The notes below the pieces were generated by a model, which searched no databases, was not told the DNA's origin, and worked only from the letters and a program-made list of their open reading frames with translations. Positions 43,441-52,838 of a stretch of 64,000 nucleotides of DNA are shown one piece after another; within the stretch, counting starts at the first letter, position 1, and every line of letters starts with the position of its first letter. The stretch lies in NCBI RefSeq assembly GCF_050947875.1, contig NC_134570.1, positions 239,374,584-239,438,583 on the forward strand, given 5' to 3'. Position numbers and translations under genes: made by a program. The stretch comes from Dermacentor variabilis. Taxonomy: Eukaryota > Arthropoda > Arachnida > Ixodida > Ixodidae.

Positions 43441-45629
43441 TTTCGTGTCCACTCTTTGTTGTTTCTTTTTATGAATGGGACATTCTCCCACAGAAGAGCA
43501 TGTCAGAAAATGCCCCCTATAGAAGGAGACAGTCTCAAGTCCCATTGAAGACCAGCAGTTAGGACACATGGACCTGTGACAGAGAAGCTGCCGGATGGAT
43601 CTGGGACAGCGACGCTGGCCTGTACTTTCCTATCATCTCCATTATCCATGGCAACCTGGCATGAAGAGCATGTGTTCGCCATTTATGCTTGAAGTACTTT
43701 TTCCTGGAAACAGTTAACAAAATGTTTTGCATGGAACAAAGAAGGTATGTTCACCTGCACAAGTAGTGGCTCATAGGGAAGGCTGGCACGAAGGCTGGAG
43801 GGATCAAGGTCGGGCATGTTGATCTCGACTGCACTTTAACTCGAAGTCTATGGCAGCCTGAAAACAAGAGTGCTTATGCTAATTTTCTGTTTGCCCTACG
43901 ACATAGAATACACTGCCTACTTAAAGTACTCGGTAAAGCTGTTGAACAAGTCCAACTTAGGAGGAATTGTAGAAGTCCGGTAACCTGGGAAAGCTGGTAT
44001 GATTTCAATGAGAGAGAAAATTAATTTGCATTTATTCAAATTTGAACTACTGGAGGCACCAGCACCTAAGCCAGAGAACCAGGGGTAGAGAGGCTGGCTA
44101 AGACTGCTTTCATCAAAACTCGTAGTAACATGATGGGAAGACGTCTGCCAGCCAGTAACCACTTCAACTAAATCTGTGCAGCATAATGTGGACCAAGCAA
44201 GACATAAAAGCTATAGAGACAAGCGCACGATAACTTTGCTCATCCCTGTAATGTTGCTTTCCTTTCTCGACGATGCATGGCACAGTTTTACTTCACTCAT
44301 GTTTACAAAATGGCCTCATACTATGTTTTATTGTGGAGTAACTGTTTATTCCATCACATAGTCGGCGAGATCATTACAACAGTCAAGTGAAATGTTTACC
44401 TCTGCAAGCAGCAACAAGCTTTCAGCACAAGCTTGCATGGGCTGTGAATATGCACAGAGTAAGTGTACGACATGGCTTGTTGTGTCATGTGTACTGTCAC
44501 ATTGGCCAACTGTATGAGGAAGCTGGGAGGTTCCAAGCTTGAGAGTATTAGTTATAACAATGGGAAGAATGTCATATAGCAATAATTCATTACAATTTAA
44601 CCTTGTTATATGAAACAATTAAAAATAGAATTATTGCTTAAATAACAGGTGGTGAATCACCAAGAGAATTACATGTATATGAAACGTCTTAGATCAAACT
44701 TGCTCAGATAATAAATGGATATATTGTACTCCACAGCATTGGACATTGGGACACATATTAAAGGCTTCACTGCAGTACATCGGCAGATCCTGGTGGCGCA
44801 AATAGGACCTACAAATTCTGCATGGGCTAAAGGGTAGAAAGCGCTTCTCTGAATGTATCTATGTAGTCAAACGCCTTTTAACAAAGTCCTCGCACCTTCA
44901 AAATCCCTTGCTATGCAGGTCACTTTGTTTTAAAGGTTGCGCAGCTCACTGCTCACAACAGCTAAGCACTTTCAACAAAAGAAAATCTTTATAAAGAATT
45001 CAAAAGAGACTTAATGATATAGACCGCTAATTTTTCTCTGCAAAATATTCCTGACAGCATGTTCTACTGTAGCCACCCTATGCTCCATTGAGGTTCCCAG
45101 CTTGCTCTCCAACCAAATGCAGGAACCATGCAAGCAAAGCCCCTGATTGTCTAGTGCCCCTAAGCCTCCCTTGCTGCAAAATTTTTGGTCGCCTTCGTCG
45201 ACATTCACGGCCTATCCATGCATTCCTCAGCCGTTGATCCGTTACAACAAGTAGCATACGAGGTGAGTGAATCCTGGAGCAGGGCAACAGGACTAGTAAT
45301 ATCAGCACGCTCTTCAAATACACTGCTGTTAGCGCTAGCGCACAGCTTACCCTGGTGACATCTTCGTGGGGCAGCGGCGGTACTGGTGTGGCATTCGTTC
45401 TATAAACGTAAATCAGCTGCCAGGGACGCATAAGTTTCTTTGTTTTACAGGCAAATTAATTGTGGTCTTCATTGTAGAGCTGTTCGACTGTAATCTAGTG
45501 CTTATGCTGACGCTACTTGCTGCATGCAGCGGTTCGTTTTCCTCACGTGATAGTGTGTGGTGCTGTTGTATCTCAGCTTTCGGACTTTAAAACCAGCAAG
45601 CGTCTAAAATGTGCTGCATAATAGACATT
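43441..45629. other. No gene recognised
   Basis: AT-rich with short frames on both strands. No repeat or RNA motif recognised. Confidence 0.4.
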
Positions 45630-46150
45630 TTTAGTTTAGCGTACGCTATAAAATAGCGGCTCATCACTGCGCATGCGCTGAACGCTAAACGACTCATTGC
45701 GTATAGCGTACGCACACTATTTCTCAGATTTAGCATTAGCGTCTTTGCGTGGTTTGCGGAATTTGCGTGAAACATGGCGGCGGCCCCGGCTGCGAGCTTC
45801 GAATTGAATTTGGCGTTGCTTTTGTAAAATGGACATCGTTCTTTGCAACTGACTGTGTAAATGGCTTTCGCTTAGTCTCAGGCTGCTTCGAGGACAGAGT
45901 ATTATGGATAACCTTGTGGTGCTTTCGAGATCGCTTCTCGTTTCGAGTGAGTCGAAGCCTAACGAAAGAAACATCCGACATGTTAGCACCACCTATAGCT
46001 ACAGTCGCGAGATAGCCGCAATTACGGCACATGGCCTCTGAGATCTGAACATCTCACAGGCCAACTAAAACTAAAAAAATATGTGCTGCTTAGCATACGC
46101 TATATATACTATAGCGTATAGCATACGCTATAGTTGCGTACGCTAAATTA
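45630..46150. repeat. Candidate MITE with AGCGTACGCT-type ends
   Basis: The left end TTTAGCGTACGCTATA and the right end GTTGCGTACGCTAAATTA are inverted relative to each other. Additional TAGCG(T/C)A(T/C)GC motifs occur at about 45700 and 46090-46135. Length is about 520 bases. A direct ATGTGCTGC occurs just outside the left end (45609) and inside the right part (46081), so boundaries are uncertain. Confidence 0.5.
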
Positions 46151-47494
46151 AAGCTGTTTAATGTCAGACCCATCAGTTAGCTTCATCCCAATACAGTGGT
46201 GTTACGCATTCAACCATGCACTTAGCATTGTGAGGAAGTATACCAACAGTGGGAAGGGGTCACAAACACTGGACATAGCAAGGTTACGCGGTCAAGCATA
46301 CCATAGCGCTGAAGCATACTGAAAGTGGAAAAAGATAAAATTACATGCAGAGTATCCTGTGGGAGTTATCTATATGATGCATAAGCATTTGCTACTGATC
46401 ACCTACTGTTTTGTCGTTATATGCTGCTGCGTTTCATATAATTGCGAGAAACGCCACGAAAAAATCATGAAATGGAGAAGCGCAGTTGCAACACCAAATT
46501 GTTAAACTGAGACCAGCATGAGTATGAAGCAGAGGCCAGTAGTAGCACTGTTCACTCCATTTATATCATGGTGCATTTGGATGATGTTGCTGCTTCATGG
46601 AAGATGAGCATTGGCCAATGCGTGCTGTTCTACGTGACGTAATTGAACAGTGTCACGTTAGGTAGACGTCATACGTAGATGTGGTCAATGATGCTACCTC
46701 CTCTCGATGCAAACCATTATCAACTGTACATCAGCGGCCACTGCTTATGGCGCTGCTGCGCAGGCCCAACCTTACAATTCGCTCGCTCATGCGGGCCTTA
46801 TCTTGAAAGCAATCATCTTGCGTGACGGACGGGTTTCCTCACTGTGTAAGCATAGAAAAATTTACGCATTTTGTTTTAAAGTGAAGCTTTCTTTGTCTCT
46901 TCCTTTGACTTTCCCACTCCAGCTGCCGCTGTGGACTGCTGCTCATGTCGCACACACCACGTTGGGGGGGGGGGGGTTGTTCAGAGTGTGGATATACATG
47001 ACAGGCACAAGTAAAAGAGGAAAGGAGATGGGAGAAGCTTTTCACCCCACCGCATCGTGGTGCACAATGCCCTCCGGAGCTCCCTGGCTGTTGTCACATT
47101 AGCCACCTGACAGCTACAATTATCCATGACTCCCCTCAGAAGCACTGAAGAAACTGCAGCGCTTACGTGCGAGGCGAGAGGGGACACAGATAGAATTGTA
47201 GAGAGAAGAAGAGGGAAGAGCAGAGGCAGTTCTCATATAAGATGGGGGAAGTGACGTGAGAAGGCAAGGAAACTCCACTAACATACAACAGCTTTTGCGG
47301 CGTGCTTATGTTCATGGCACAACACAATACGTTCCTCCTATTTCTAAAAAAAATAAACACCACGCAAATATGTCAAGCGGGCGACTCACACAGGGCATGC
47401 AGAAGCAGAGCCGCATTATTTAAAGCACACTGCAGCGTCCAGGAAACACTACAGAAGTGGTTGGCCGTCAAATCAACACTTCTGTGCCCGCCGC
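46151..47494. other. No gene recognised; G run at 46964
   Basis: Overlapping frames of up to 131 codons (46707-47102 plus) without domains. A homopolymer of about 14 G lies near 46964-46977. Confidence 0.35.
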
Positions 47495-47715
47495 ATTAGC
47501 TCTGCTGCTATGGCATTGCGAGAGGTCATCTATTTGATCCCAATCGCGGGAGCCACATTGCGACGGGGGCGAAATAGAAAACCCATGTCCACTTAGATTT
47601 TGGGACACATTAAACAACATCACGGTGTCAAAATTAATCTAGAGTCTGCCACTATGCCGTGCTTCATAATCTGAGTGTCGTTTTGGCACTTACAGCCCCA
47701 TAATCCAATTCAAGT
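47495..47715 (+). mobile_element. Old Ruka-like SINE copy
   Basis: Degraded copy with TGCTATGGCATTGCGAGAGG, TTTGATCCCAATCGCGGG, GACGGGGGCGAAATAGAAAA, CACTTAGATTTTGGGACAC, AAAATTAATCTAGAGTC and TTTTGGCACTTACAGCCCC. Confidence 0.8.
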
Positions 47716-48814
47716 TTAATACTTCTACCATAACGCGATGTGCCATATGAGGCAATGACAACACTCAACCCTCTCAGGGGTTATAAGATATGGCGCACAA
47801 CAATGCCTCATGCAAACACCTCTCCCTGTATGTTCTGCCTATTACACAGACACACAGCAGTGGTGCCCACAAGGTAACGTTTAACATCCATTCGCCAATC
47901 TCGTGTTAGCCTAAACGTTGAAGAAATTAAGCTTTAGCCGTCAACACTGCTAATTATCATCAATCAGAGCATCCAGCATGGAAAGCTTCATTTACATCAA
48001 TTCCCACAGGGTGTGGGATCTGCATAATTTTTCTCTTATTTCTCATTTTCGTGTGCGTAGTATGAACAGGAAGATGTTCCAATGAGCTCAGTTTTGAAAA
48101 TATAGTATTATATGTGCAATCTCCGTTTATGGTAAAAGCACCGAGACCCTTAAGATGTGTACAGGCAGGGATTTAGAGCTATTTCCGGCAGGGTTGTGTT
48201 GATTTGGGCGTTTGATTCGCCCATCTTGCAAGCTCCATATACGAGACTGCAACACAGCCTTGCACATGTTCCCGACTATACCTGCGCACATGTGTCGTCA
48301 TCTGTCACAGTATGAGCACCGAGACATCTAATAACTCACATGACACCCATTCAAAGCTGGTTCTGACGTTGCTGCAGTGATGGACCGCAATACATTACGG
48401 AAGCTCCAGTGGATAACACAACTGCATTGCGGTGAAGCTCAGTCTAGGGCATTGGCATTGAAACTTGTTTAAGAAATCACATTTCCTCAAGCCACAACCA
48501 GCATGCGTATTCGTGCTCTTAGACTGCACAAGGGCCATCCATATGCCGACGTGTCGGAATGTTAAGTCCGGTGTAGTTCCGACCAGAATGCACATATTGT
48601 TTGGCATGTCTAGAAAGTGTTCCTAAAGTCACCTCTGCCGCATTACAGTTCGAGTTAAGCAGGGAAGCTTATGCAATGTATTGCATTGAAGCATATTAAA
48701 AGCGAAAAATTGCAATTTCATTGCCGTGGTGATTTAAAGCCCCTTGTTTGGGGGGCCATGACCATGCCCCTCTGGAGGGCACAAAGGAGCGAGGAATCAT
48801 GGTTGGAGAGCATG
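47716..48814. other. No gene recognised
   Basis: Short frames only. Confidence 0.4.
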
Positions 48815-49160
48815 ACACGAACCCTGGCGATGGAGAAACAGCTTTGATGACCTGCTCTACCGAAACTGCACTGCTTGTTCAGCAGATGTTAATCAAGAAG
48901 CTAGAAAAATGAAACCTAGTCGTCCGGATATTTATTGACTACAGCAAGGCTTTTGACAGTCTGAAACACAAGATTCTATTAACAGAGTTGACTGCCAACG
49001 GTGTACATGGAATGACATATTTTGTTGTGTTCGTATCTGCTTGATTGCAGGCAATGCATTGGAAATAGTATTTCCTCCGACAGGGCAATATTGTTAGGTG
49101 TCCCACAGGGCAGCATTTTAGGTCCCCTTCGACATTTACGTTAATGACATGATAAACATA
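48815..49160 (+). mobile_element. LINE fragment, segment 1 of 3
   Basis: A reverse transcriptase fragment: CSTETALLVQQMLIKKLEK, FIDYSKAFDSLKHKILL (motif A, catalytic Asp intact), and GVPQGSILGPL (motif B), then NDMINI where a mariner is inserted. The frame is broken near 49010-49140. The element continues at 50468-50612 and 55919-56180. Confidence 0.88.
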
Positions 49161-50467
49161 CGAGGGTTGATCCAGAAATAAGGTTCCCATCAATTTTAGA
49201 AATAGACAACATTGTTTATTCTCATAGAAATTTACATTATTGGAAAGATGAAACTTGCATAATCGCCATCTTTTTCTACGCATTTTTGTATACAGTGCTC
49301 CAATTTCTGTATCCCAGTGTTGTAGAAAGTCTGCCGCCGACCCGTTGAGGAAGCATTTCACCTCTTCGACTTCTTCATCGCTCCGGAAGCATTGGCTACT
49401 CAAATGTTCCTTTAGCTTGGGGAACAAGTGATAATCACTAGGTGCAAGGTCCGGACTTTACGGTGGGTGGGGCATGACAGTCGACCCAAAGTTTGTCAAA
49501 AGTTCCTGGGTTTGACAGGAGACGTCAGGTCGGGCGTTGTCGTGAAGCAGTGTTACACTGGCTGCCAGTCGTCCTCGCCGGCAGTTCTGGATAGCTTGCC
49601 TGAGTTTTCAGTGCTGCACAATAGCTCTCAGAGTTGTTTGTTGTCCCACGTTCCATTAAATCGATCAGCAGTACCCCCTTATGATCCCAAAAAACAGTGG
49701 CCATGACTTTGCCAGCAGAAGGAGTTTGAACTTCTTTCCGACTGGTGACTCTGGGTGACGCCACTCTTTGGATTTTTATTTCATATCAGGAGTGAAATGA
49801 AACACTCCTGATCCCATAATAATGGAGTCCAACAATCCTTCCTTGTCTTCTTGACAATTTTGAAGAAACTCGCGAGCACAGTCAAGGCGTTTCTCTTTGT
49901 AGTCTGATGTCAATAGCCGCGGTATCCATTGAGCACAACACTTCTGATAACCCAATACTTTAGTCAAAGCTCTTTCCACTGTACCGTAAGAACTTCCAGG
50001 AATCTGAGCAATAAGTTCACGGATGTTGATCCTCCTCTTTTGAAGCACTTTGCGTTGGGCCATCTTGATAACCACCTTCGAAACTGACGGTCTTCCACTC
50101 CGTTCTTCATCGTGGACTTTCTTTCAACCGGCAGTAAACTCCCTGAAACACTTTCGGACGTGTTGAACGGACATGCACTTGTCGCCATACACCTCTGTCA
50201 ACTGATGATGAATATCCACGGATGGAGTCACTTTGGCGTGCAAAAAGCGAATTACGGAACGAGTCTCGTACTTGGCGGGATCAACAATGGGAACCTCCAT
50301 ATCGGACGGCTGCTGAGCCAAGAATGAGCGGTGCAGCGAAGCAAAGCGCGGCTGGGGGGAATGGAGAGTGGGGGAACAGCCGCGTGCATGAGTGTTGCCG
50401 GATTTCACCTCGCACCTTCCCGTGCGGCTGGAGCTCTTTGGGAACATTATTGCTCGATGAACCCTCG
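49161..50467 (-). mobile_element. mariner transposon, inactive
   Basis: A 1307-bp element with terminal inverted repeats of about 29 bp (49161-49189 and 50439-50467), 25 of 29 positions matching, starting CGAGGGTT. TA precedes it at 49159-49160. At the right end the matching TA is missing, apparently lost with one more base. It interrupts the LINE reverse transcriptase exactly between NDMINI and the continuing frame. Confidence 0.94.
49190..50300 (-). pseudogene. mariner transposase, broken
   Basis: Starts at ATG 50300 (MEVPIVDPAKYETRSVIRFL), with the N-terminal helix-turn-helix region HHQLTEVYGDKCMSVQHVRK. The catalytic part shows IIMGSGVFHFTPDMK where the family has a GDE-type motif, so the first catalytic Asp is replaced. 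Then VFWDHKGVLLIDLMERGTT and, in a shifted frame, TLLHDNARPDV with the third-Asp motif intact. The C-terminal part (49427-49200) is in another frame (KMRRKRWRLCKFHLSNNVNF). At least three frame breaks. It acts in the nucleus as a cut-and-paste transposase when intact; this one cannot. Confidence 0.9.
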
Positions 50468-50612
50468 CAGAAAGCGAGGCAACAACCATTCTATATGTGG
50501 ATGATACCAGCCTGTTTGTCTTTGGTCTGGAGGCTTGCGATGTCATTCCTAAAGCGAACGCGCTCCTTTCCACTTCATTGGGATGCTCCAGCCAAAACGG
50601 CCTTAAAAATAT
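50468..50612 (+). mobile_element. LINE fragment, segment 2 of 3
   Basis: Continues the LINE of 48815-49160 after the mariner: ESEATTILYVDDTSLFVFG, the catalytic YVDD box intact. It then ends at the Gypsy insertion (ATAT duplication at 50609-50612). Confidence 0.88.
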
Positions 50613-50760
50613 TGTAACAGATACGAAAGGCACGGACAAGAGAAAAGAAGGGAAGACGAAGAGGACGAAGCGTTGGACAGGCCGAGCTGCGCTACTATCA
50701 CGCTACGATCATCATCCATCGCCTATAAATAAAACCATTTCGTCGCAACTCTTCGTAACA
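50613..50760 (+). repeat. Gypsy left LTR (148 bp)
   Basis: Begins TGTAACAG and ends GTAACA. It contains TATAAA at 50724-50729 overlapping AATAAA at 50728-50733. It differs from the right LTR at 5 of 148 positions. Confidence 0.96.
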
Positions 50761-50871
50761 GTTGTGGTGGAGGTGCGGGGTAATCGACACCCGAAGACGG
50801 AGGCTCAACCAGAAATTCTTCGACGGAGCCGTCCCATTGCTGGACTCCCGCCGTATCTACCGGAGCTGAAT

Positions 50872-52209
50872 ATGTCCCACAACGCAGACGAAGAACGGCC
50901 CATTCCAACAGCTGCGCCGACAAGTTCCGTTCTGCAACTGAGAGATGCGCGTCCCTTCGCCGGAAGATCGGACGAAGACGTCGAGGAATGGCTCATCCAT
51001 TATCACCGGGTGAGTGCCGCCAACAAATGGAACAGTGCTTCTCAGCTTTCGAACGTCGTGTTCTTCCTAACGGATACTGCGTTGCTGTGGTTCGACAATA
51101 ACGAGGAAACGTTCACAACATGGGGAAGATTTGTTTCCGAAATCAAAGAGAAATTCGGCGACTCCGCGACGAAAAAGAAAAGGGCGGAACAGACGCTACT
51201 GCAACGTGCGCAAGTGCCAGGCGAAACCTGCACGACCTATATTGAGGCGGTGATAAAACTGTGTAGGATGGTGGACTCCGGAATGTCTGAGAAAGATAAT
51301 GTCGGGCACATCCTGAAAGGAATTGCCGAAGACGTCTATAATTTCCTCATCGCAAAGGACAACCTGGCTTCCGTCACTGACATCATTCGGCATTGTCGTA
51401 CTTTCGAGCAGCTGAAAACGAGGCGCATCACGCCGAAGTTTGGCAGGCTAGCCAATGTGACAACAGTTGCAAGCGTGGACAGCAACCAGCGCCTCGATCT
51501 TGCATCAACGATCAGACAAATACTTCGGGAAGAGCTCAGCCTGCACGCACAAGCGACACATTCAGGCACTCACAGCTTCCGCCTACCACCAGATTTCGAG
51601 TCAAACGTGGCATCCATCGCCCCGTATCCTGCGGCGAGGGGCACCGAGGATTATGAACTCGCGCCCCGACAGCAGCCACGTCTCTACGACAGAGGCGCTA
51701 CTTATGACGCTCGGCCACAACGAGAGCAGCCGCGTTTTTACCCCCGAGGTCCTGTGACTTCTGTCAGGCCGCGACAAGAAGGGCACCGACCCTACTACCA
51801 CGACGTGACTTATGAACGATATGACGGATTTCAGCGAGGCGCAGAGACACGTTATCCACATTACAACGAACTTTCTCGCCGCCCGCAGCAGCCTAGCATC
51901 CGTTTCGAGGAAGATGCTGCGCACCGCGACCCTCCCGTGTGCTACAACTGCGGTTCCACAGGCCATATAGCACGATATTGTCGACAAGGCCGTCAATCAC
52001 GAAGGACACCACCAATGTTCTCGCCACCCAGAACCCGTACTTCATATGACTTGCGGACGACCGATTCCCTTCCAATGGACCACTTTCCACACGAGACCAG
52101 ACGCAGCGATTCGCCAACTTCTGAGCGGAGTTTGACGCCGCCAAATAATCGTTCCCGTCGCTCTCCGTCCCCTCGGCGCCGTTCTTCGTCACCGCCGCCG
52201 GGAAACTAG
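50872..52209 (+). CDS. gag: Gypsy Gag
   Basis: A 445-residue structural protein that would form the virus-like particle. The start chosen is ATG 50872, the first ATG after the LTR that precedes the conserved region. The frame is open further left, but only because LTR and LINE sequence happen to be open. It contains the retrotransposon Gag core (LRDARPFAGRSDEDVEEWLI near residue 25 and WGRFVSEIKEKFGD near residue 85). Near the C-terminus, one CCHC zinc knuckle, CYNCGSTGHIARYC (residues 359-372), binds RNA. The last 60 residues are Arg/Ser/Pro-rich. The frame ends in TAG directly after the slippery heptamer GGGAAAC, indicating that the next product is made by -1 frameshifting. No internal stop or frameshift. 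Intact as far as can be seen. Confidence 0.93.
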   Translation: MSHNADEERPIPTAAPTSSVLQLRDARPFAGRSDEDVEEWLIHYHRVSAANKWNSASQLSNVVFFLTDTALLWFDNNEETFTTWGRFVSEIKEKFGDSATKKKRAEQTLLQRAQVPGETCTTYIEAVIKLCRMVDSGMSEKDNVGHILKGIAEDVYNFLIAKDNLASVTDIIRHCRTFEQLKTRRITPKFGRLANVTTVASVDSNQRLDLASTIRQILREELSLHAQATHSGTHSFRLPPDFESNVASIAPYPAARGTEDYELAPRQQPRLYDRGATYDARPQREQPRFYPRGPVTSVRPRQEGHRPYYHDVTYERYDGFQRGAETRYPHYNELSRRPQQPSIRFEEDAAHRDPPVCYNCGSTGHIARYCRQGRQSRRTPPMFSPPRTRTSYDLRTTDSLPMDHFPHETRRSDSPTSERSLTPPNNRSRRSPSPRRRSSSPPPGN

Positions 52210-52838
52210 CATCCGCGGCCAGTGGAGGTGAGGTCGCCGGACGGTCTTTGCCAGAAATTTCTCTGCCTGTTGTGATGCTCAAAAACAAAGTGAATGTCTC
52301 GATTGACGGAATACCGACCATGGCGTTAGTTGATACTGGGGCGACTGTGTCTGTGATGAGCCTCGCTTTCAAGAACCGTCTAGGCCACAAAGTTATGTTT
52401 TCTTGGAATGGCGGTATTACTTTTCGTGGAGTGGGTGGCGAGTGGCTTCATCCCCTTGGTGTTTGTGCTGTGAGTGTTTTGTTGGCTGGGCAAGTTTTTG
52501 TGTCGGAATTCGTTGTTCTTGCTCGTTGTTCGCACGATGTTATTCTTGGTATTGATTTTCTTGAACAGTGCGGCGCTTCCGTGGACTGTGGTTGTGGCGA
52601 AATATCATTGAACAAGTTAATTATAACAACAGATTCCGAACAAAGCTCGCGTGGCGAACACAGGGACACAGACACACTCAGTGTTCTTGATGAAGTGATT
52701 GCACCATCGTGGTGCCTGACGCCCGTTCGTGTTTCTGCAACCACTGTTGACGCTGGTTGTGTTGATCTTGTAGTTAGGCCTCTCCGCATAAACTGTGCTA
52801 AAAAGATATCCTTGTGCCCTGCTCTGTCGTGTGCATGA
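52149..52838 (+). CDS. pol: Gypsy protease region of Pol
   Basis: The aspartic protease domain that would cut the Gag-Pol polyprotein. The frame is open from 52149 (after a TAA at 52146-52148) and overlaps the end of gag by 61 bases. It is expected to be entered at 52206 by frameshifting, since its first ATG (52275) lies inside the domain. The catalytic motif is TMALVDTGATVSVM (DTG around residue 30 of the domain) and the second conserved segment is HDVILGIDFL. The tail DLVVRPLRINCAKK continues into the linker before reverse transcriptase. The frame then stops at 52836-52838, while the reverse transcriptase continues in the -1 frame. The break must lie between 52800 and 52838. A five-A run at 52800-52804 is the natural suspect for a lost base. 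Confidence 0.9.
   Translation, partial: SFPSLSVPSAPFFVTAAGKLASAASGGEVAGRSLPEISLPVVMLKNKVNVSIDGIPTMALVDTGATVSVMSLAFKNRLGHKVMFSWNGGITFRGVGGEWLHPLGVCAVSVLLAGQVFVSEFVVLARCSHDVILGIDFLEQCGASVDCGCGEISLNKLIITTDSEQSSRGEHRDTDTLSVLDEVIAPSWCLTPVRVSATTVDAGCVDLVVRPLRINCAKKISLCPALSCA
52200..52206 (+). promoter_or_regulatory. Candidate -1 ribosomal frameshift site
   Basis: GGGAAAC in the exact X XXY YYZ register (G GGA AAC) immediately before the gag stop at 52207-52209. The protease frame is the -1 frame, and it is open from 52149 across the gag stop. The same heptamer is a known -1 site in several retroviruses. Confidence 0.78.

Noticed and set aside
50497..50871. N-terminal extension of Gypsy Gag starting at 50497
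   Set aside because: The first 39 codons are LINE reverse transcriptase (YVDDTSLF) and the next 49 are LTR sequence; the fusion frame is accidental. The gag start is placed at 50872.
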